Source: Metellina segmentata (lineage: Eukaryota; Arthropoda; Arachnida; Araneae; Tetragnathidae). Taken from it: DNA of 64,000 nt. Positions 1-15,200 of this stretch are shown here, one piece after another (the stretch's first letter is position 1; each line of letters opens with the position of its first letter). The notes beneath the pieces were generated by a model that saw nothing but the letters and a program-made list of their open reading frames with translations, did no database searches and was not told the DNA's origin. The position numbers and the translations under genes were made by a program. The stretch is taken from assembly GCA_947359465.1 (NCBI GenBank), contig OX375872.1, positions 133,908,011-133,972,010 on the forward strand, given 5' to 3'.

Positions 1-3000
1 TGCAGTTTCAGTGTTCATTGTTTTCCCAACTCCAATTTTCTTATATTTTTTTATAAGAAATTCAATATGTTTACAAAGAGGGCAATGTTTCTTATATCAC
101 CTTAACATTAGAACGGCCATTGGTGTCACTTCAACAAAAATGTGCCTGTTGCTTTCTCGCATTCTTCATCAGATTTTAACAATTTCTTGGGATTTTAAAT
201 CACTTTATTACATAAGCACACTGGGTAAAAAATGGTTCATAAATAAATTAAAAACCTTTCTGCAGTTTTATTAAGGATGACTCTAGAATGGTAAACCAAG
301 CAGATTTCTAACCTCTATTTATTCAGTAGTGCTTTTATTCGTTTACATGACCTTGAATATATTAGCATCCCTTTCAAAGATTGAAATCTCTTAGTTTAAG
401 TAGCATGTTTACTTCTAAGTTTTCATCGTTAATGCTGATAATACTACCTAGAATAATTTGGACTTATATCACTCAGGATGGCACAGAATGGAAAATTAAA
501 ATGGGTGAATTATTTCTTTGCTGCTAGAAATATTTTATGTGAAAGTAATGGTCCTATTTATTTTGACAAGTAATCCATCAATTTGTTTGTCCTGAGTTTA
601 AAAGTGAATGGCTAAAAAATCAGAATCATAGTGGGGAATTTATCCAATATGCAGGAAATGTGAAATGAAAAAGTAATTTAAAGGCAATCGTTGCACTAAC
701 AAAATGTGTTGTTCAGTAAGTAAATGAAGCAGAAAGACCACATTTTCTTTTGTTTTCTAAATTTCTTTGTTAAACTTGCAGAATACATATTTTCGGTTCA
801 CTTATTACAACAAACCTGGGTACAATCAATTTCACTTCATGACATTCAGTGAACTCAATTTCTCCTGGGACTATTAGATTCCAAATGAAATATACTCATT
901 CCATTTTATGTAGTTTGGTCATAGGAGAAATTGATAGTTTATTGAAATGTGAAGTAAATCCTTGCCTCATTTTTCTTGAAAAGTTTGACCTGGTCACCTC
1001 AAAAAATGCTTTTCCCAGCATCCTGTTCTGAACTGTAGGGTTTGATTGAAACTGTTGAGTATGTTGGAATGGATGAACAATAAAAATGGTAAGTTTCCCT
1101 TTCCATTCATTGAAATCAGATTGCCAAGTTATGGGCTCTGGAAAGATTCTGGGATGTTGGATTACCTTGGATTGTACAAATTCAGTTGGTTACAATACTT
1201 TAATGACAGGAGTAAAACATAAGTTAATTGTACATCCAATTGTGCAAAAAGTGACCTTATATTGTAAAAAATTTGAATTGAAAAGCAAAATTCAAAATAC
1301 AATCTTTGTAAAGATTGTTAGCTACCAACAAACCTTTTCACGGTTTTTACCTTGAAATGCTAGGCTTGAAGCACACATACCTAGAAATGATCAGTACCTA
1401 AAGACTGTGAACCATGATGAATTTGTATGGGAGGAGCTATGGGTATGTACTGTCAACACACTGTTGAATATTTCATTCACAATAATAACGAACAGGAACA
1501 ACTAAAATGTTATGATTGTAATAAAGTAAAAGAAATGTAGATTAAAACATTGACACAATTAGAATTGAAATTGCGTGTGAAAATGGTTTATGCAATTATT
1601 TTCTAACATGTAGCATTTTGATCAATGCAGATAGTAGTGGATATAAATGACCATAGAGTATGTAATGAAGTGTGCTATTGAGAGTCCTATCAAAAAGTGA
1701 CTGAAAAATAAGAAAAGCTTATTAATGTTATCCACTTTTCTATAATCCTTTGAAGAGATAAGTTTAAGAATTAATTTCTACAGAAGTTGTACACAAACAT
1801 GCATTAAACTAAACTTTATTGGGGAATTGATTTTACTAAGGTAAGTTATTTTTCAAATATTAGCTTATTTTCCTTTAATGTTATTATTTTTTCTATTCCC
1901 ATGGAATTTTCAATATATAGATAAACCACTCATTCAATTCCAAATTCTTAATGCCAAACCATTAACAAGATTTTATGCAGTTTTAACCTTGCACACTCTT
2001 TATGAATTAAGTTCTAAATTAAAGGCTTATGTTTCACGGTGAAAGTTTATTTGAATTCTATAAATAGCTCTTAAACTTAATTTCAAGATACATCAGATAC
2101 TTTAGAAAAATATTGAAGTAATATGATGTTACCTGTTTTCCATCGCCACTCAATCCAAACACATTTTCTTCAGTCATTAATTACTAATTCTTACAAACTG
2201 TTGGCATGTTGTTTCAATCACAATGTATAAATACAATAAACTATGGTTATCCATTTGTCTGTACAAAATAAGAAAGCCTTAATTTTAAAATGATTTTTAA
2301 ATTAATGCTTAAGAAAAATTAATGTTTCTCTAAAATTATTTTGTCTCAATTGGGAGGGTAAAAAGTGTTCCATTCAAGTCAAAATATTACAATCTTGTGG
2401 AGGGTACCATTGCTTTGATTTTTGAAGACCTAAATTAATATTTTTATACATTTGACTTGGGGAACTCAATATTGATATTGAATTTATAAAATTCATGTTT
2501 GATCAAAGTTCGATTAATTTATGTAGTGGTTGGTACTTTACAAGTTCAGCTGTATTCAAGCAAATGGTACTAAAGATCTCCAGTTCCAAAATCTGGTAGG
2601 CACCCTGTTTATGTCAGAATATATCTTGCATATAATATAAAGGGGAGTAAATGTAATTTTGGATACTATAATTAATAAACCTGTATTTTTCATGTATTCA
2701 ATTTAAATATTAGAAAAGCTGAATTTTTCAAGCTGTCAAAGTTGTTAGATTGGAAAATAAGATGCCTTCTTGAACAAAATAAAATTTGCTTCAAAATTTC
2801 TTTTAGCTAGCAGTATTCTTTAAATGAGTTGAATGATAATCACTTTGAGGTATTGTTAATAAAGTCAAAGAAAATATAACTCATTCATTAGAAAAGGAGA
2901 CCCTCTGATTTATCATTCTTTTGGCTTTGGTTTAGTTCCTTCTTTAACTCATGTTTCTCCAACATGCTGGATTTCATTTCTTGGTTATAATTTTATTCAT

Positions 3001-3298
3001 AATGTTTTTTGGAAGAAATAGTGTTTGAATTATTTATTATATTGTATTTAACTGTTCGATTAAAATATTTTTATTAGAATTAGTTAAATCTGGACTTCTA
3101 TCTGTTTATTTACAGGTCTAAGCAATATAAAAATATCAAAAATCATACTAGGAAATTTGATCAGGTCAAAATAATGTATCAAAATTGGCCCAATTAATTA
3201 AAGCAAACAGGCACCTTTAATATGTAGAAGAATTTGTTTTGAATATGTAAAAGTTTTTGGTTGTATCACTGGACTAATTTTATAATTTTTTATTTAAG
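1..3298 (+). other. Intron sequence of NFRKB, no exon recognised
   Basis: AT-rich sequence before the first recognisable NFRKB exon. In the vertebrate protein a conserved segment directly precedes the 3299 exon, but I find no matching reading frame here, so this is probably one long intron. A good-looking donor (aaaatg|gtaagt near 1085) has no open exon before it. Short open frames (11-274, 849-1031, 1086-1355) look like chance. Confidence 0.5.
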
Positions 3299-6200
3299 AT
3301 TCATACTGTTGTAAGTGGTGCTCTTGATCGTTTACATTATGAAAAAGATCCTTGCGTAAAATATGATGTGAATCGAAAGTTGTGGATTTATTTACATCGT
3401 CACAGGACGGAAGAAGAGTTTGGTAATATAACTTATCCTTTTATTTGAAAGCTCAATTTCTGGCATTAAACTTTTTTATGTCTGGATTTATGTAATTTCT
3501 ATTTAAATTCAAGTTGCCATCTTTACTTCTTAGTTCAGTGACATTTTACCCTTTTTACATTTGAAATACATCAACAAATATTTTTATATATTGCTTTGTA
3601 CTTCAAATAAAAACATCTTTGATTTTAGAGCGCATTCATCAAGCTCAAGCAGCTGCTGCCAAAGCCAGAAAAGCTGTTCAGAAAAGCAAAATTCCAAAAT
3701 TTGTAAGTTGCCATGTGGTGTCAAAAAAATTTAAAAGAGTAAAAAATATTACCTTATGGATAAATTTTATAACCTTTTACTTTTGATGTAGGTATCTTAC
3801 CAAAATTGTACACTTAATGTTTGTCTTACACATGCATTCAAAAACAAAACAGCATAATTATACAATATTTCAGAAGAAAGGGTCAGGTGGAGTAAAGTGG
3901 GTATCAAAAACAAACTTTTCAATTTCAAAGTACAATTTAGCAATGACAAGATTTAAAAAGTGGTGTTTCTTTGCATTATATATACACCAGCAGTACCTGC
4001 ACAGCATTGCCCTAGACAAAGTTATGCTTTTAAAAAGTGAATCCCACTGATTCCGACAAAACCAAATTAAACAGTAATCAACAAAAAATTGCATAAATAG
4101 TACAAATTCAAATGTAAGTTATGCTTTAAAAAGGTCTTAATGCTAAACCTCAATGACTCCGACAAACAACGTAAGTCAAAAACACCAAAAGGATTAAAAT
4201 TAAATGTACCAAATCAAACAGTAATAAACAAAAATTTGTATAAATGATTAAAATTAAATATTGCTATACTTTCAAAAAGTTTTAAAGCTAAAGAAAAGGT
4301 GAAGAAAGTTATGCTTTTAAAAAGTCTTAACCCTAAACCTCGCTGATTCCGACAAACAACGTAAATTAAAACCAAATTAAACTGCAATAAGATGCTTTCC
4401 CACAAGCAACAAATCAAAATAAAATTAAACAGCAATAAGTTATGCTTTTGAAAAGTTTTAATGCTGAACCTCACTGATAGTTCTTCCAATTTACAATCCG
4501 TTAAGAAAATAAAAGGAAAGTACAGAGAGGGGAATAAGAAAATTGCACTTTGATTGCCATTCAACCAGTGATGTCATTCCTGCACAGAGTTGAAACTTGG
4601 TGGGTGTCCAAAAGAAGGACCACATGGGGGGGAAAGTTAATTAAAAATTTTCTAGATTAAATTTTAAAATTCAGCTTTGAAGTCTATTTTGTCACCTTTA
4701 GCCATTTGTATGCCAAATTTCATGACTAAATGCTAAAGATTCGTCTGGACACCTCAGACACACAAACAAACATTTTCTTTTATAATAGTAGAGATTGCAT
4801 TATTCAAGAACTTATTACATGTTTTTCCTTCAAATGTCGACCTATATTTATAGTTAATAGGCTATTTTTTATACCATGTTTTTATACTAATTTTACTCCA
4901 TGGTATGGGTAAAGTAGATTATTAAATGTTTTGAAAGTTATTAAAACCATATAACAATTGATCAGTGTATTAAAAGAACCATTTTTGTCAAATTAGCTAC
5001 TATTAAATTAACTCTTTGTTCAATGAGCTGCTAATTTAGTGGACTTCTGAATACCAAATTTATAATATGCAACAGTATTTTTCAATGCTCTAGCTTGAAA
5101 AGTGTTTGAGCGTTCATGTCACTAAAAAATTACAAACTCAACAAAAATATGAATTATTCAAAATTTATTACATGTGAAAATGAATTGTGAGGAAGATATA
5201 GAAGTTACATATCCAAACTATCAAATGTAGGTTTTGGCAAAGTATGTATAGAGTCAAGATTACATCCAGGAAAACTTTTTTTTAATGTTACTTTGAATGA
5301 ATCTTTCTCAACTTCTGTTACTTGCTCAACAAATTGTTAAAATGGCTATTTTTAGGTCTTTTAACAGTGAACATACTTAATATTGCATTAGTTAATTGAA
5401 AATTGTATGTTATTACTTCCGGTGAAGCTTGATTTCCTTATTTGTGACAAACTTACAACACATTGAACTTCATTCTGGAAAAATAATGATTTTTCTATCC
5501 TTAGTATTCTGCAATTCACAGCATGTCAGTTTATAATATATAACTACCGCCTTTAAATTCTTTCCTAACATTATCAAATTCTATAATTCACATAGTCATT
5601 TTGATAGACATGTGAATAGAAATGTGACCATAAAAGCATTTTGCTAGTTGTTTTTCCCAATACCATGATTTTGAAATTCCTTTCCATGTTAGTTTCAATG
5701 GATTGGAAACCTAACATCTAAGGACTGTAAGGCATGACTTGTAATTGGGAGTAATAATATTATACATATTCATTTATATTATTGAATACCTATATCTATT
5801 CATTTTTTAGATAACTAAACAAACTATTCATTATTTATTTTTTACCATTTTGTAATTTGCACATCTAGCATTAATCCTCTGAGTGGCAAGCACCCCTCAG
5901 CTACATATCTGTCAGGCAACCTGCAGTTTTTCCTGACTGACTTTTGACCCTTTTGACCAATAATGTCTCCTAAGACTTTTTCAACCGATAAATATCGTTA
6001 TTTAGTCACGAAATGTGATGTCTTGTTTACTTCAAAAACTTGTGACTCTCAGAGTGAATAGAAGACTAATAATTAAATGTAATCTATTTTAATACTTGAA
6101 ACTATTTTTAACAAAGGTTAGATCCCTTTTATGAGTTGGAAAATCGACATTCAAAAATAATTTACTAGATTAAATTTTAAAATTGTGGCGCTACACAAAA

Positions 6201-9200
6201 ATCCGAAAAAAATTAGGACTACCTGTCTGCCAAATTTCATTATTGTAAGTGCCATAGATTTGTCAGGACATTGCATACAGAGACACAAAGAAACACTTCC
6301 TTTTATAATAGTAGTGACGACACTTTGACTGGTAACTGGCATTTTTAATGCAAAAGAAAGTAGTAGTTGAATATTTTAAAACATTTTTATCAAAATATAT
6401 TACCATGCCAATTTGTGAATATAATCACAAGATTAAAAATATTCTATAAATACTTACAGCCTCTTATTAGATCAAGAAAGTGTTTCGTTTTATTCCTTTT
6501 AACAGGAAAATGTTTCTGTTTTAAAAATTACTCAAAAGAAAAATCTAAAATGGGAAAAATAACAGAATGCAAAGAAATTGTGATTTTTTAAACAAAAAAA
6601 TTGCATTTATTAAATTTGAATCAGATTTCACAATTTAAATTAATTCATTGCCCCTAAGCTTTAAATGTATAAAACATAAATACCTTCCAGAAATGTGTAA
6701 TTTCTATATAGAATGGATTAATGTTCAAAATTGTACAAAAGGGTTAAGGAAATAGGGTTGTTACTAGTGATTTCATTGGATGAAACTTGAGTATGGAGTG
6801 AATGTATATCATGTAATCTTGGTGCTGATTTTGTTCTTTTATTTGAATTTTATTTTATGATACAAATCGCTTTCTTTCTGATAAACAAGTTTTACTTTGC
6901 CCTTGCTATAAGGGACTTTTTTTTATTATCACCCAAGAAGCATATACATCGAGGGGTAACAGTATACTTTATTGCTTTTGTGCATGCTGTGAGCCTTATA
7001 AAATAGAACTTTTTATATTTAATGCTTTTTAGTACTTAAAAAGAGTAAGAATCTGTTATTTTTTAAATTCCATTTCAGGGTTCCCACAGGTGCTTATTTT
7101 GACCATCCATTTTTAAGGGCCCTTAGAAGTGCTTATTTTTTATCAATAATCCATAAAAAGTGCTTATTTTCCTTTGAAAACAAAATTCAATTTTCAAATG
7201 AAGATATTTTTTCACAATATTTCCGACCTCTTTTTAGTGGCTGATCGGCGATAAAACTGCTTTACAAGTACGGTTTTGGTGATGATTCAGGTACTCGCTT
7301 GCTTTAATGGCAACCCTTGATACATGTTATACAAATCGTCGATCGACTCTTGATGAGCATGTATCTTGATGAGTACATAATACACTTTAAAAACTTGAAA
7401 ACCCATGAAAATCGGTCTGTTTTCGACTTGTAAGTGGCTCTCGCAATGCACAAAATAGTTGCCCTGATAGAGGAAACTAGAATACAATCATCAGATGTAA
7501 ATTAATTTTGTTTTATTCAGTTACCCATGAGTGCAATGTTTTAAAAATTTATTGTAATCATGGGGAAGTGTATTTTTAAGTTTGTAGGTGAATCAAATAC
7601 AATATAAAGATAATTTATTTTAATTAATACTGCTGTCTGAGTGACAACCCAATATGTTGCAATTTTTTTTTAATCTAGCTTCTTTTTTTTTATGCTTCTA
7701 ATTCTTTGTAAAAACTATCCTAGTAAAGATATATAAAGAAAAATTTTAAAGATTTTCGGGGGTGATTCTGCTTTGAAAATTTGAAGCAATCAGTTATCCA
7801 ACCCGCTCGATTGAAAAAAACATTGGAGGAAAAGATCGCAGAAACGTAGACCAGAGTGCTGGAGAAGAGAGAGTAGTCAGAGAATTTCATGAATCGGGAA
7901 AAGTCATTTGAAAACAGGAAATTTCGGACTCTCATCGTATTTGGCCGCTGACCGAACACAAAAGTAATTTTTCTATGTTTCATAATTTTTCTCTCTTTGT
8001 AACCAGGTGAAAAATACTCAATGGCCGACTGTGCTTGAATTTCACTTTGCTTTCGTTATGCCATGTGCAATCTGTTCCCATTGTCAGCTTAGATGATTAT
8101 TTTCAAATTAATTTTGTTTCATTAAAATGATGTTTATAAGCGTATGGTGTACCTTAAATCTGTCGTGGCCTAAAGTCCTCACGTTGTGTTGGTGTGTAAG
8201 TTTTGAGAGTGGGGTGCCAGCTCAGATCTCTCGTCTACTGACTGTAGTTCAAAATTATGTGACAATACACCGATTGGCTTAGGCTGCTACAGTAGCAACT
8301 AGTTGAATATCTATTTGGAGAAAGGGGCACCAACTCGGATCTCTCGTCATCTGACCGTGGTTCAAAATTATGTGGCAATACACCAAATGGCATAGTGTGG
8401 GATGGTGGCAACTAGTTGAATATCTATTCAATAAAATTGCATTTTATTTTTTTAACCTTTTTATAAATTTATCAAATTTTTTGCATAACTCTTATGATCC
8501 GTTTTGGTTCACTGGAAAATATTTTCTTCGAAACTCATTTGGTCTCCAATCCTGTCAAATTTGACTCTGACGTATGCAACTTGCAATCCTTTTACATCCC
8601 TTTAGTAAATTAATCTTTTGCCACTAATTTTATTATATTGAAACCTCTGATGTGCCAATAAATGAATTTACTTCTTATTTTCATTATGAATTTATGAAAA
8701 TGTATTATAAAATAATTACTGGGGTGAGTAATTTCCATTTCATGAGCAGGCTGAAACTGCAGACACAACAAGGTAAGCACTGTAATTTCAAAAACAAAAA
8801 GAAATTTTAAATAAAAAAATTAGGAAATTTTCTAAAATGAAAGTGTTGGTGGATCATGGTGGAGCCTGACCCAGACAACACAAAATAGTGTTTCTTACCT
8901 ATGAACAGCAATATGCTAAAAAAAACTGCTCATACACTCCCCTAAAGGCCATTAAAAAGTAAAATCAAAACAATATGAAAAGAATACGAAAACGAAATCA
9001 AACTCGCAACATCAGCTTTGAGATCAACACCAAGTCCTGTCCTCATCAAACTTAATTATTTCTTTCCCCTTTTATATAAACACATGCACTGTGAAGAGAA
9101 AAGAAAATCATCCAAAGTTTTTTTCTTGCGGTCTCCATTCTATAATTTGTTTATGTACTTACACATATTACTAATAAATGTACACGTAAATGCCCATATA

Positions 9201-12200
9201 TTAACTGCTGAATTTTGTAAAAATCAGACGGCTTATATTAAAAAATCTCAGTTTTGTGTAGCATTATTTGTGTATAATTTTTAGAAAATAGACTTGAATA
9301 TAAAATTGTTTACATACTACTACTATTATAAAATTAACTAATTTGTGAGAGTATCCCCATTTGGTCGAAAGTCAGGTATTACATTGTATAATATGGTTTC
9401 TTCAATGTTTTATTTAAGTCCTTATTTTGTCCTAGAAAGTGCTTAGAAAGTCCTTATTTTTTGTTAGAAAAAAAGAATTGGTACCTGCATTTACATTTGC
9501 TGTACTGTGATGTTTTTTTTTAACACAAGTGTATTTTTCTATTTGATTTAGAAAAACAAAGAAATGGTTCGTACATTTGCTCCTACTCATGTCATATCAA
9601 ATTCAGAAAATGTTACTCTGCTAAATGTTGATATACCAACAGTTATCACAGCGGGACAATCATCCCAAAGTCCAAGAGGTGGAACGAGTCCTAGAACACA
9701 GGTATGTGATGATGATTACTATTTTCCCTTTCTAATGCTGCATTTGCATACATTTCATGTGTAGTATTAATGATAAATAATAAAAAAAAATGAATCCATT
9801 GGAAAGGTTTTACATATACAGACCATCCTCACCAGTTCAAAATACGTTTATGAAACAGTTATTTACCATACCATTCAAAATGGTGTAACGTTCATAACTT
9901 TTTGATTGTGGACGATTAAAGCAATGTTAGTACTGCTCTTATGGACCAAACATGTATCAATCAAAATATGATTGACTGATAAAAAAAGAGGACTTGAAAA
10001 GGTAATCTTTTGAATGAATCAAAATTAATATCATTGGTGTACAGATAGTATGCAATTGTTGCAATACTTCAAAAAATATTCAAACAAACCCCATCGTTAA
10101 ATATCATGTTATCTGAAAATATATAGAAATATTATGTATATGTGTGTGTGCGTGCGTGCGTGTGTGTGTGTTATAAGAAATTATGTGATTTTAAACATGT
10201 GATAAAGACTTGAAATGTGCACCACTGCCATGTAGCTAATTGGGATTTATTGATTGAAATTTATGATTATTCCTAAATGAACAAAATGTGGAAACGTATC
10301 CCTTCATTTAAATGGGTTTTTTTTCTTTTTAACATAAGAAATACTTTAAATATATTGGTTTAACGCTTTTATGAATTTTCTACAAATAGATGATTGATAC
10401 TATAATTCTGACTTCTACTTTTCTAATCTTATCAAGTTTATTATTGGATTTTTTTTTATAGGGAAGTCCTAAAGCAAGCTATGCTGCAAACAGAATCAAC
10501 TATGCTATGCATGCTGTTCCTGGACCCAGCCAAAACGAAATTAAGTGTGCTGTTCTGGGAATTGAAAACCAAAGTAAAAGTACTGAAACAATAAAAAGTG
10601 AGCCTGTGGAAACAACTTCATCCAACACTCATTTGTCTGATAATGGAGCACAAACTTTGTCAACAAGTGTCTCAACTCAAGTTCATGATTTGTGCAGTGC
10701 ACGACAATCTTCATTTGCTTCAAGTTTAACCTTCCCTTGTACAAAAAATATAATTGGCAATATTAATGGTACTCAAATTGTTAGTGTCACTCCTGTTCAA
10801 ATTAAACCTTGCCCATCTGATCAAATCCGTACTATTGGTAATATTTCTTCTCGTGTCCATGATGTTTTAAATGTTGATATGAAACCATCCTCCCCGTCAT
10901 TTGTTGGTCAGCCACCAGTACTTCAACCAATTTTAACCCACCAAAGTGTTGATAAAGCTACTTCTCATAGTTCAACTTCTGTTTCACAATCAGGGATGTC
11001 TTCAACTGCACCCTCAGTAACTAAAGCTAAAATAAACTGTGCTAATTTATCCAGCTTACAAACGACAACTATTGCAGGTTTCCAAACTATAGTCATAAAA
11101 CAAGAACCTGGAATAAGAACTTGTAATGGAGTATCTACAATTCCATTATTATCCATTGAAGAAAGACTACCATCAACAAATCCATCAGCTATTAACTCTG
11201 GTCCTGTTGTTGCAAGGTTACTTCATGGGTCACAATATCTTTCCTTTAGTAACATAGTTGCTAGCTCAACAACATGTTCTTCATCTAAACCAATCACTGG
11301 AACTGTTCAAAATTTTAGAGTTCAAGGAGGAAATATCTGCCAACAAGTTCTTTCAACTTCTACAATAAAAGTTATGCATTCTACTCCTGTTTCAGCTCTC
11401 ACAGATTCAAGGTAAAGGTGTTTTTAACTAGTGTATACTTTGATAAAATATGTTTAGTTTTTAATACTTGGTATAAAGCTAAGTAAAAATTTTACTTTAG
11501 GAATAATTAAGAAATTTGTTTTAGCAAAGAATTCATTCTGTACTCAATTTTATATGCATGCTTGTAATTCACAACACTTATTCAATTCATTAAAATATAT
11601 TTGTCTGCACATAATATCTAATATTTCGTTTTCACTATTTTCTTAGGCTTCCTGTGATTGCTTTAAAAAATCAATTGGGTAGTGTTAAAGAATCGTCTGT
11701 GATAACTCAATCGCCAGCATCTCTAAGTGTTTGCGGTAGGCTTTATCAAATGGCTAATGTACGAAATGCTGTCATTTCCAAGGATGCGGAAACAAAAATG
11801 CCTGATGGGACTTCTCCAAAAGAGATTAGTGAAATAGTCAATAAGGATATAAAGGCTCAAGATGTTACATTTCCTGCTCTCACAGTAGCATCTACTGTTT
11901 ACAATACACCCTTGGCAATTGCTAACAGAAATACTCAAACAGTGATAAAAGGTAGATATAATTATATATTCACTGTAGAAGACTACCAGCTTACTAGAAT
12001 TTTAAATGTTATGTTGTTTTCTCTACTGCAACTATGCACAAATTGTTCTTCTTTTTTATCAGGGTCATATATATTTCCGTTAGTCCTGTATGGCTATTAT
12101 AATATAAGTTAAACTCAATCTTCTCTAATCAATGTCAGTTAATGATAGTTTCTGGTTATATTTGTTTATCTACTGGTAGTACATCTGAGTTCAAGCTTTT

Positions 12201-15200
12201 AAACTGTTTTATCATGTTACTATTTGTACCCACACTGTGTTGCCCGTGAAAGTTATTGCTTTTAAAAAGTCAACCTCACTGATTTCGACAAAACCAAATT
12301 AAATGTAAGAAACAAAAAATGTATAAATGATAAAAATTAAATATTGAATTACTTTAAAAAAATCTAAAGCTAAAGAAACAATAAAATTGCAGAAATTATA
12401 CAAATTCAAAAGTAGGTTATGCTTTTTAAATATCGCTATATTTTCAAAAAGTCTTAATGCTAAAGAAAATGTTAGAAACAAATATAGATTCTGTGACTTA
12501 AATCAAACAGAGCACTTCCACAGGAAAAAAAATAACATTTAACCAGTGACATCATTGAGGCTAAAGAAAAGAGCAAGAAACAAATAGATTTTGTGAAAAT
12601 GAAAGGGAAAAAATAACATTCAACCACAGGACTCAAGTCAAACAGAACAATCTGTTAACTTAGCGCACGTCTGAAAACAAAAAGGCGACCAATGAAATGA
12701 AAAAAATTAGTGATGAAATGAAATGTAAAAAAATTATAAGCTGTTATCTCTCTCACACTGTTGCCATTTTAGGAAACCAAAAAAATATGTCAATAAATTA
12801 ATTTTTAAATGTTCTAGATTAAATTTAAAAATTTGGGCTTCAAGGTCCATTCAGTCATTTTTAGGAGTACCTGTTTGCGAAATTTCATGAAGTAAGTGCA
12901 ATAGATTCGTCTGGACACCTAAGACAGATAAACACTTGGTGACACAGACTCAATGCTCTGAAGTATTTGTTGATTATGAAATATTTGTCTCTGAAAAAAT
13001 ATAATTTAATTTGTTAACTTTTCTCTGGAAAAAGTTCATTTCTGTTGGGCCAAATCTTATGAAATAATATAATGTATTAAAAATGAATCCCTCCTCCACC
13101 CAACATGACACAGGCTTTTCGCAAATTCGCATAAAATTTGGATTACCTGAAGTATTGATCTGGTGTGAAATTCTCCCCAGATTTCTAATCTGTTGAAATT
13201 TTCACTCTATGTTACAATCGTGAAGATAGAAAACCTCAAATAGTTCTTTTTGTGTTCATAATGAAAGTAGGAGAGACCATCAGACTCAATCCCACAAATG
13301 TTAAGATAATGACGAAGCAACGATACTCATTCACATTTTATTTATTATTGAGAAATAACAGTACCAAGGGGTCTAGGGGATTTTAACAAAAAAGAGATTT
13401 TAGGTAAATATCTGGGACAGGGTAATGTTGGATGGACATAAACGAAAACAAAAGCTCCAAAGAGCGCCAGCATGCACATCCGTTTTCGAACATTGGAGAA
13501 GGGGATAGTGACAAAAAAGGCGGGAAGAACTCTCTTAGTGAAAACGTGATGTCAACTTGCGGTCTTCAGTGCTGCCATCTGTTGAATGAAACGCACCTGG
13601 GGGCAAAAACCCCTACATGAATATCTTTGTCAAATATGGCCAAATTGGTATTGTGAAAATACAAAAGTTAAGATTGAAAAATTATTTATTCAAATAAAAT
13701 CACATTTAAGGTATTAAACTGGTGTAAAATTTTGCGCAGATTTCAAATGCATTGACATTTTTACTCTATCTTTAACAATCCCAAAGATAGAAACTTTGAC
13801 AGAGAATTAGGAAGCCATAACGGGCTAGTCAAAATTGTTTATTTGTTTTGTTTCGCTTCGCTGGAATCGGGAAACAAAAGGGAAAAAATTAATATAGAAT
13901 CTGTGATGTCTTTACACTGTTACAATTCTGAGGAAAACAAATAATAAATAAATGCCCCTAAATTAATTAAAAAATGTTCTAGATTAAATTTTAAAATTTA
14001 GGCTTCACACAAAATTGTAAAAAATTAGAACTACCTGTATGCCAAATTTCAGGACTATAAGGGGTATAGATTGTCTGAAAACACAGTCAGACACACAAAC
14101 ACTTTCTTTAAAATAGAGATAAAGTTGGCTCTACTGTTATAGAAAATATTCTTAATCCATAAATAGTATTCACAAAGCTGCATATGTTGTGTATTCAGTA
14201 CATTATTCTTTTAAATTTAGAAAAATTATGATTTTTAATAAGTTGAGCTACTAGATTTGTTTGTCAACCCTTTTGCTTGAAATTGCACCCAAATCAGTAC
14301 AGCTTCAATCCATCAATATGCAAAAGGAAGAGAAGCTGGGGAATTAATTTAATGAAGATAATTTATTAAACTTCTATTGTTGTGTCAACAAATACAACTG
14401 TCAATCATTGCTAGGTTATGTATTGACTTGTGCAAGCCTCTTTGCCTATATCTGAACAAGCATTTTCAGTCATGAATATTGACTAATTGTAAAATAGGAA
14501 CAGCTTGACTAATGAAATTTTAGAATCAATTTTGCACTTGGCTACTACAAAAAATCAAGCCAAATATTAAAACAATTGTTAAATTAGTACAATGTTAGAC
14601 ATTAAATTAAACTATTTACTTACTTTTATTATCTTTCTTTGTAACAATATATGATAAATATAAATAATATATAATAGACTTTTATATTTTCGGTGGCCTT
14701 TACGTAAGTCACAGTGAATCTTTGGCCCTTGGTCTTAACAAGTTTGACCATTGCTGATCTATTGTGATACCTAATTTGAAAAACGTAACATTATGACGAA
14801 ATTCTGAAAAGAAAAGAAATACAAAGGTGAAAAATGAAATTAAAGTCTTTCAACTTGAACTGAATCAAAAGAGTTGACTTCCATATGGTCTGATGATTAA
14901 AATGATCCGATGGTTCAAATGATCTGATGGTTCAAATGATCTAACAATACAAACAATATGATGATTCAAATTATCTTACTTATGAAAAAATCGAAAAAAC
15001 TTATATGTTTCTATCAAAACAGTTGACACCTTAGTGGTGATTGGAGAACCACATTCTGGTGCTCAATCGAATGTTTTAGCTTTCATTGTATATATCTTGG
15101 AATCTCTTCAACTACTTTTCAATGAGAAAACAATTACTAAACCAGAAATGTGGTATCCTTGCAATGGAAACTTGTAGTCATACAGATTATTGCTCACAAA

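Noticed and set aside
1038..1085. Possible NFRKB exon ending AAAATG|GTAAGT
   Set aside because: No frame is open across it and linked to the NFRKB domain.
4214..4564. 116-codon minus-strand frame
   Set aside because: It lies within repeat R1 copy a, is Phe/Leu-rich from AT-rich DNA, and a similar decayed frame occurs in copy b.
8750..8772. A 23-bp segment with good splice sites (GAGCAG|GCTGAAACTG ... ACAACAAG|GTAAGC) as an NFRKB micro-exon
   Set aside because: Its length would put the following exon at 9552 out of frame; direct splicing of 3702 to 9552 keeps the frame.
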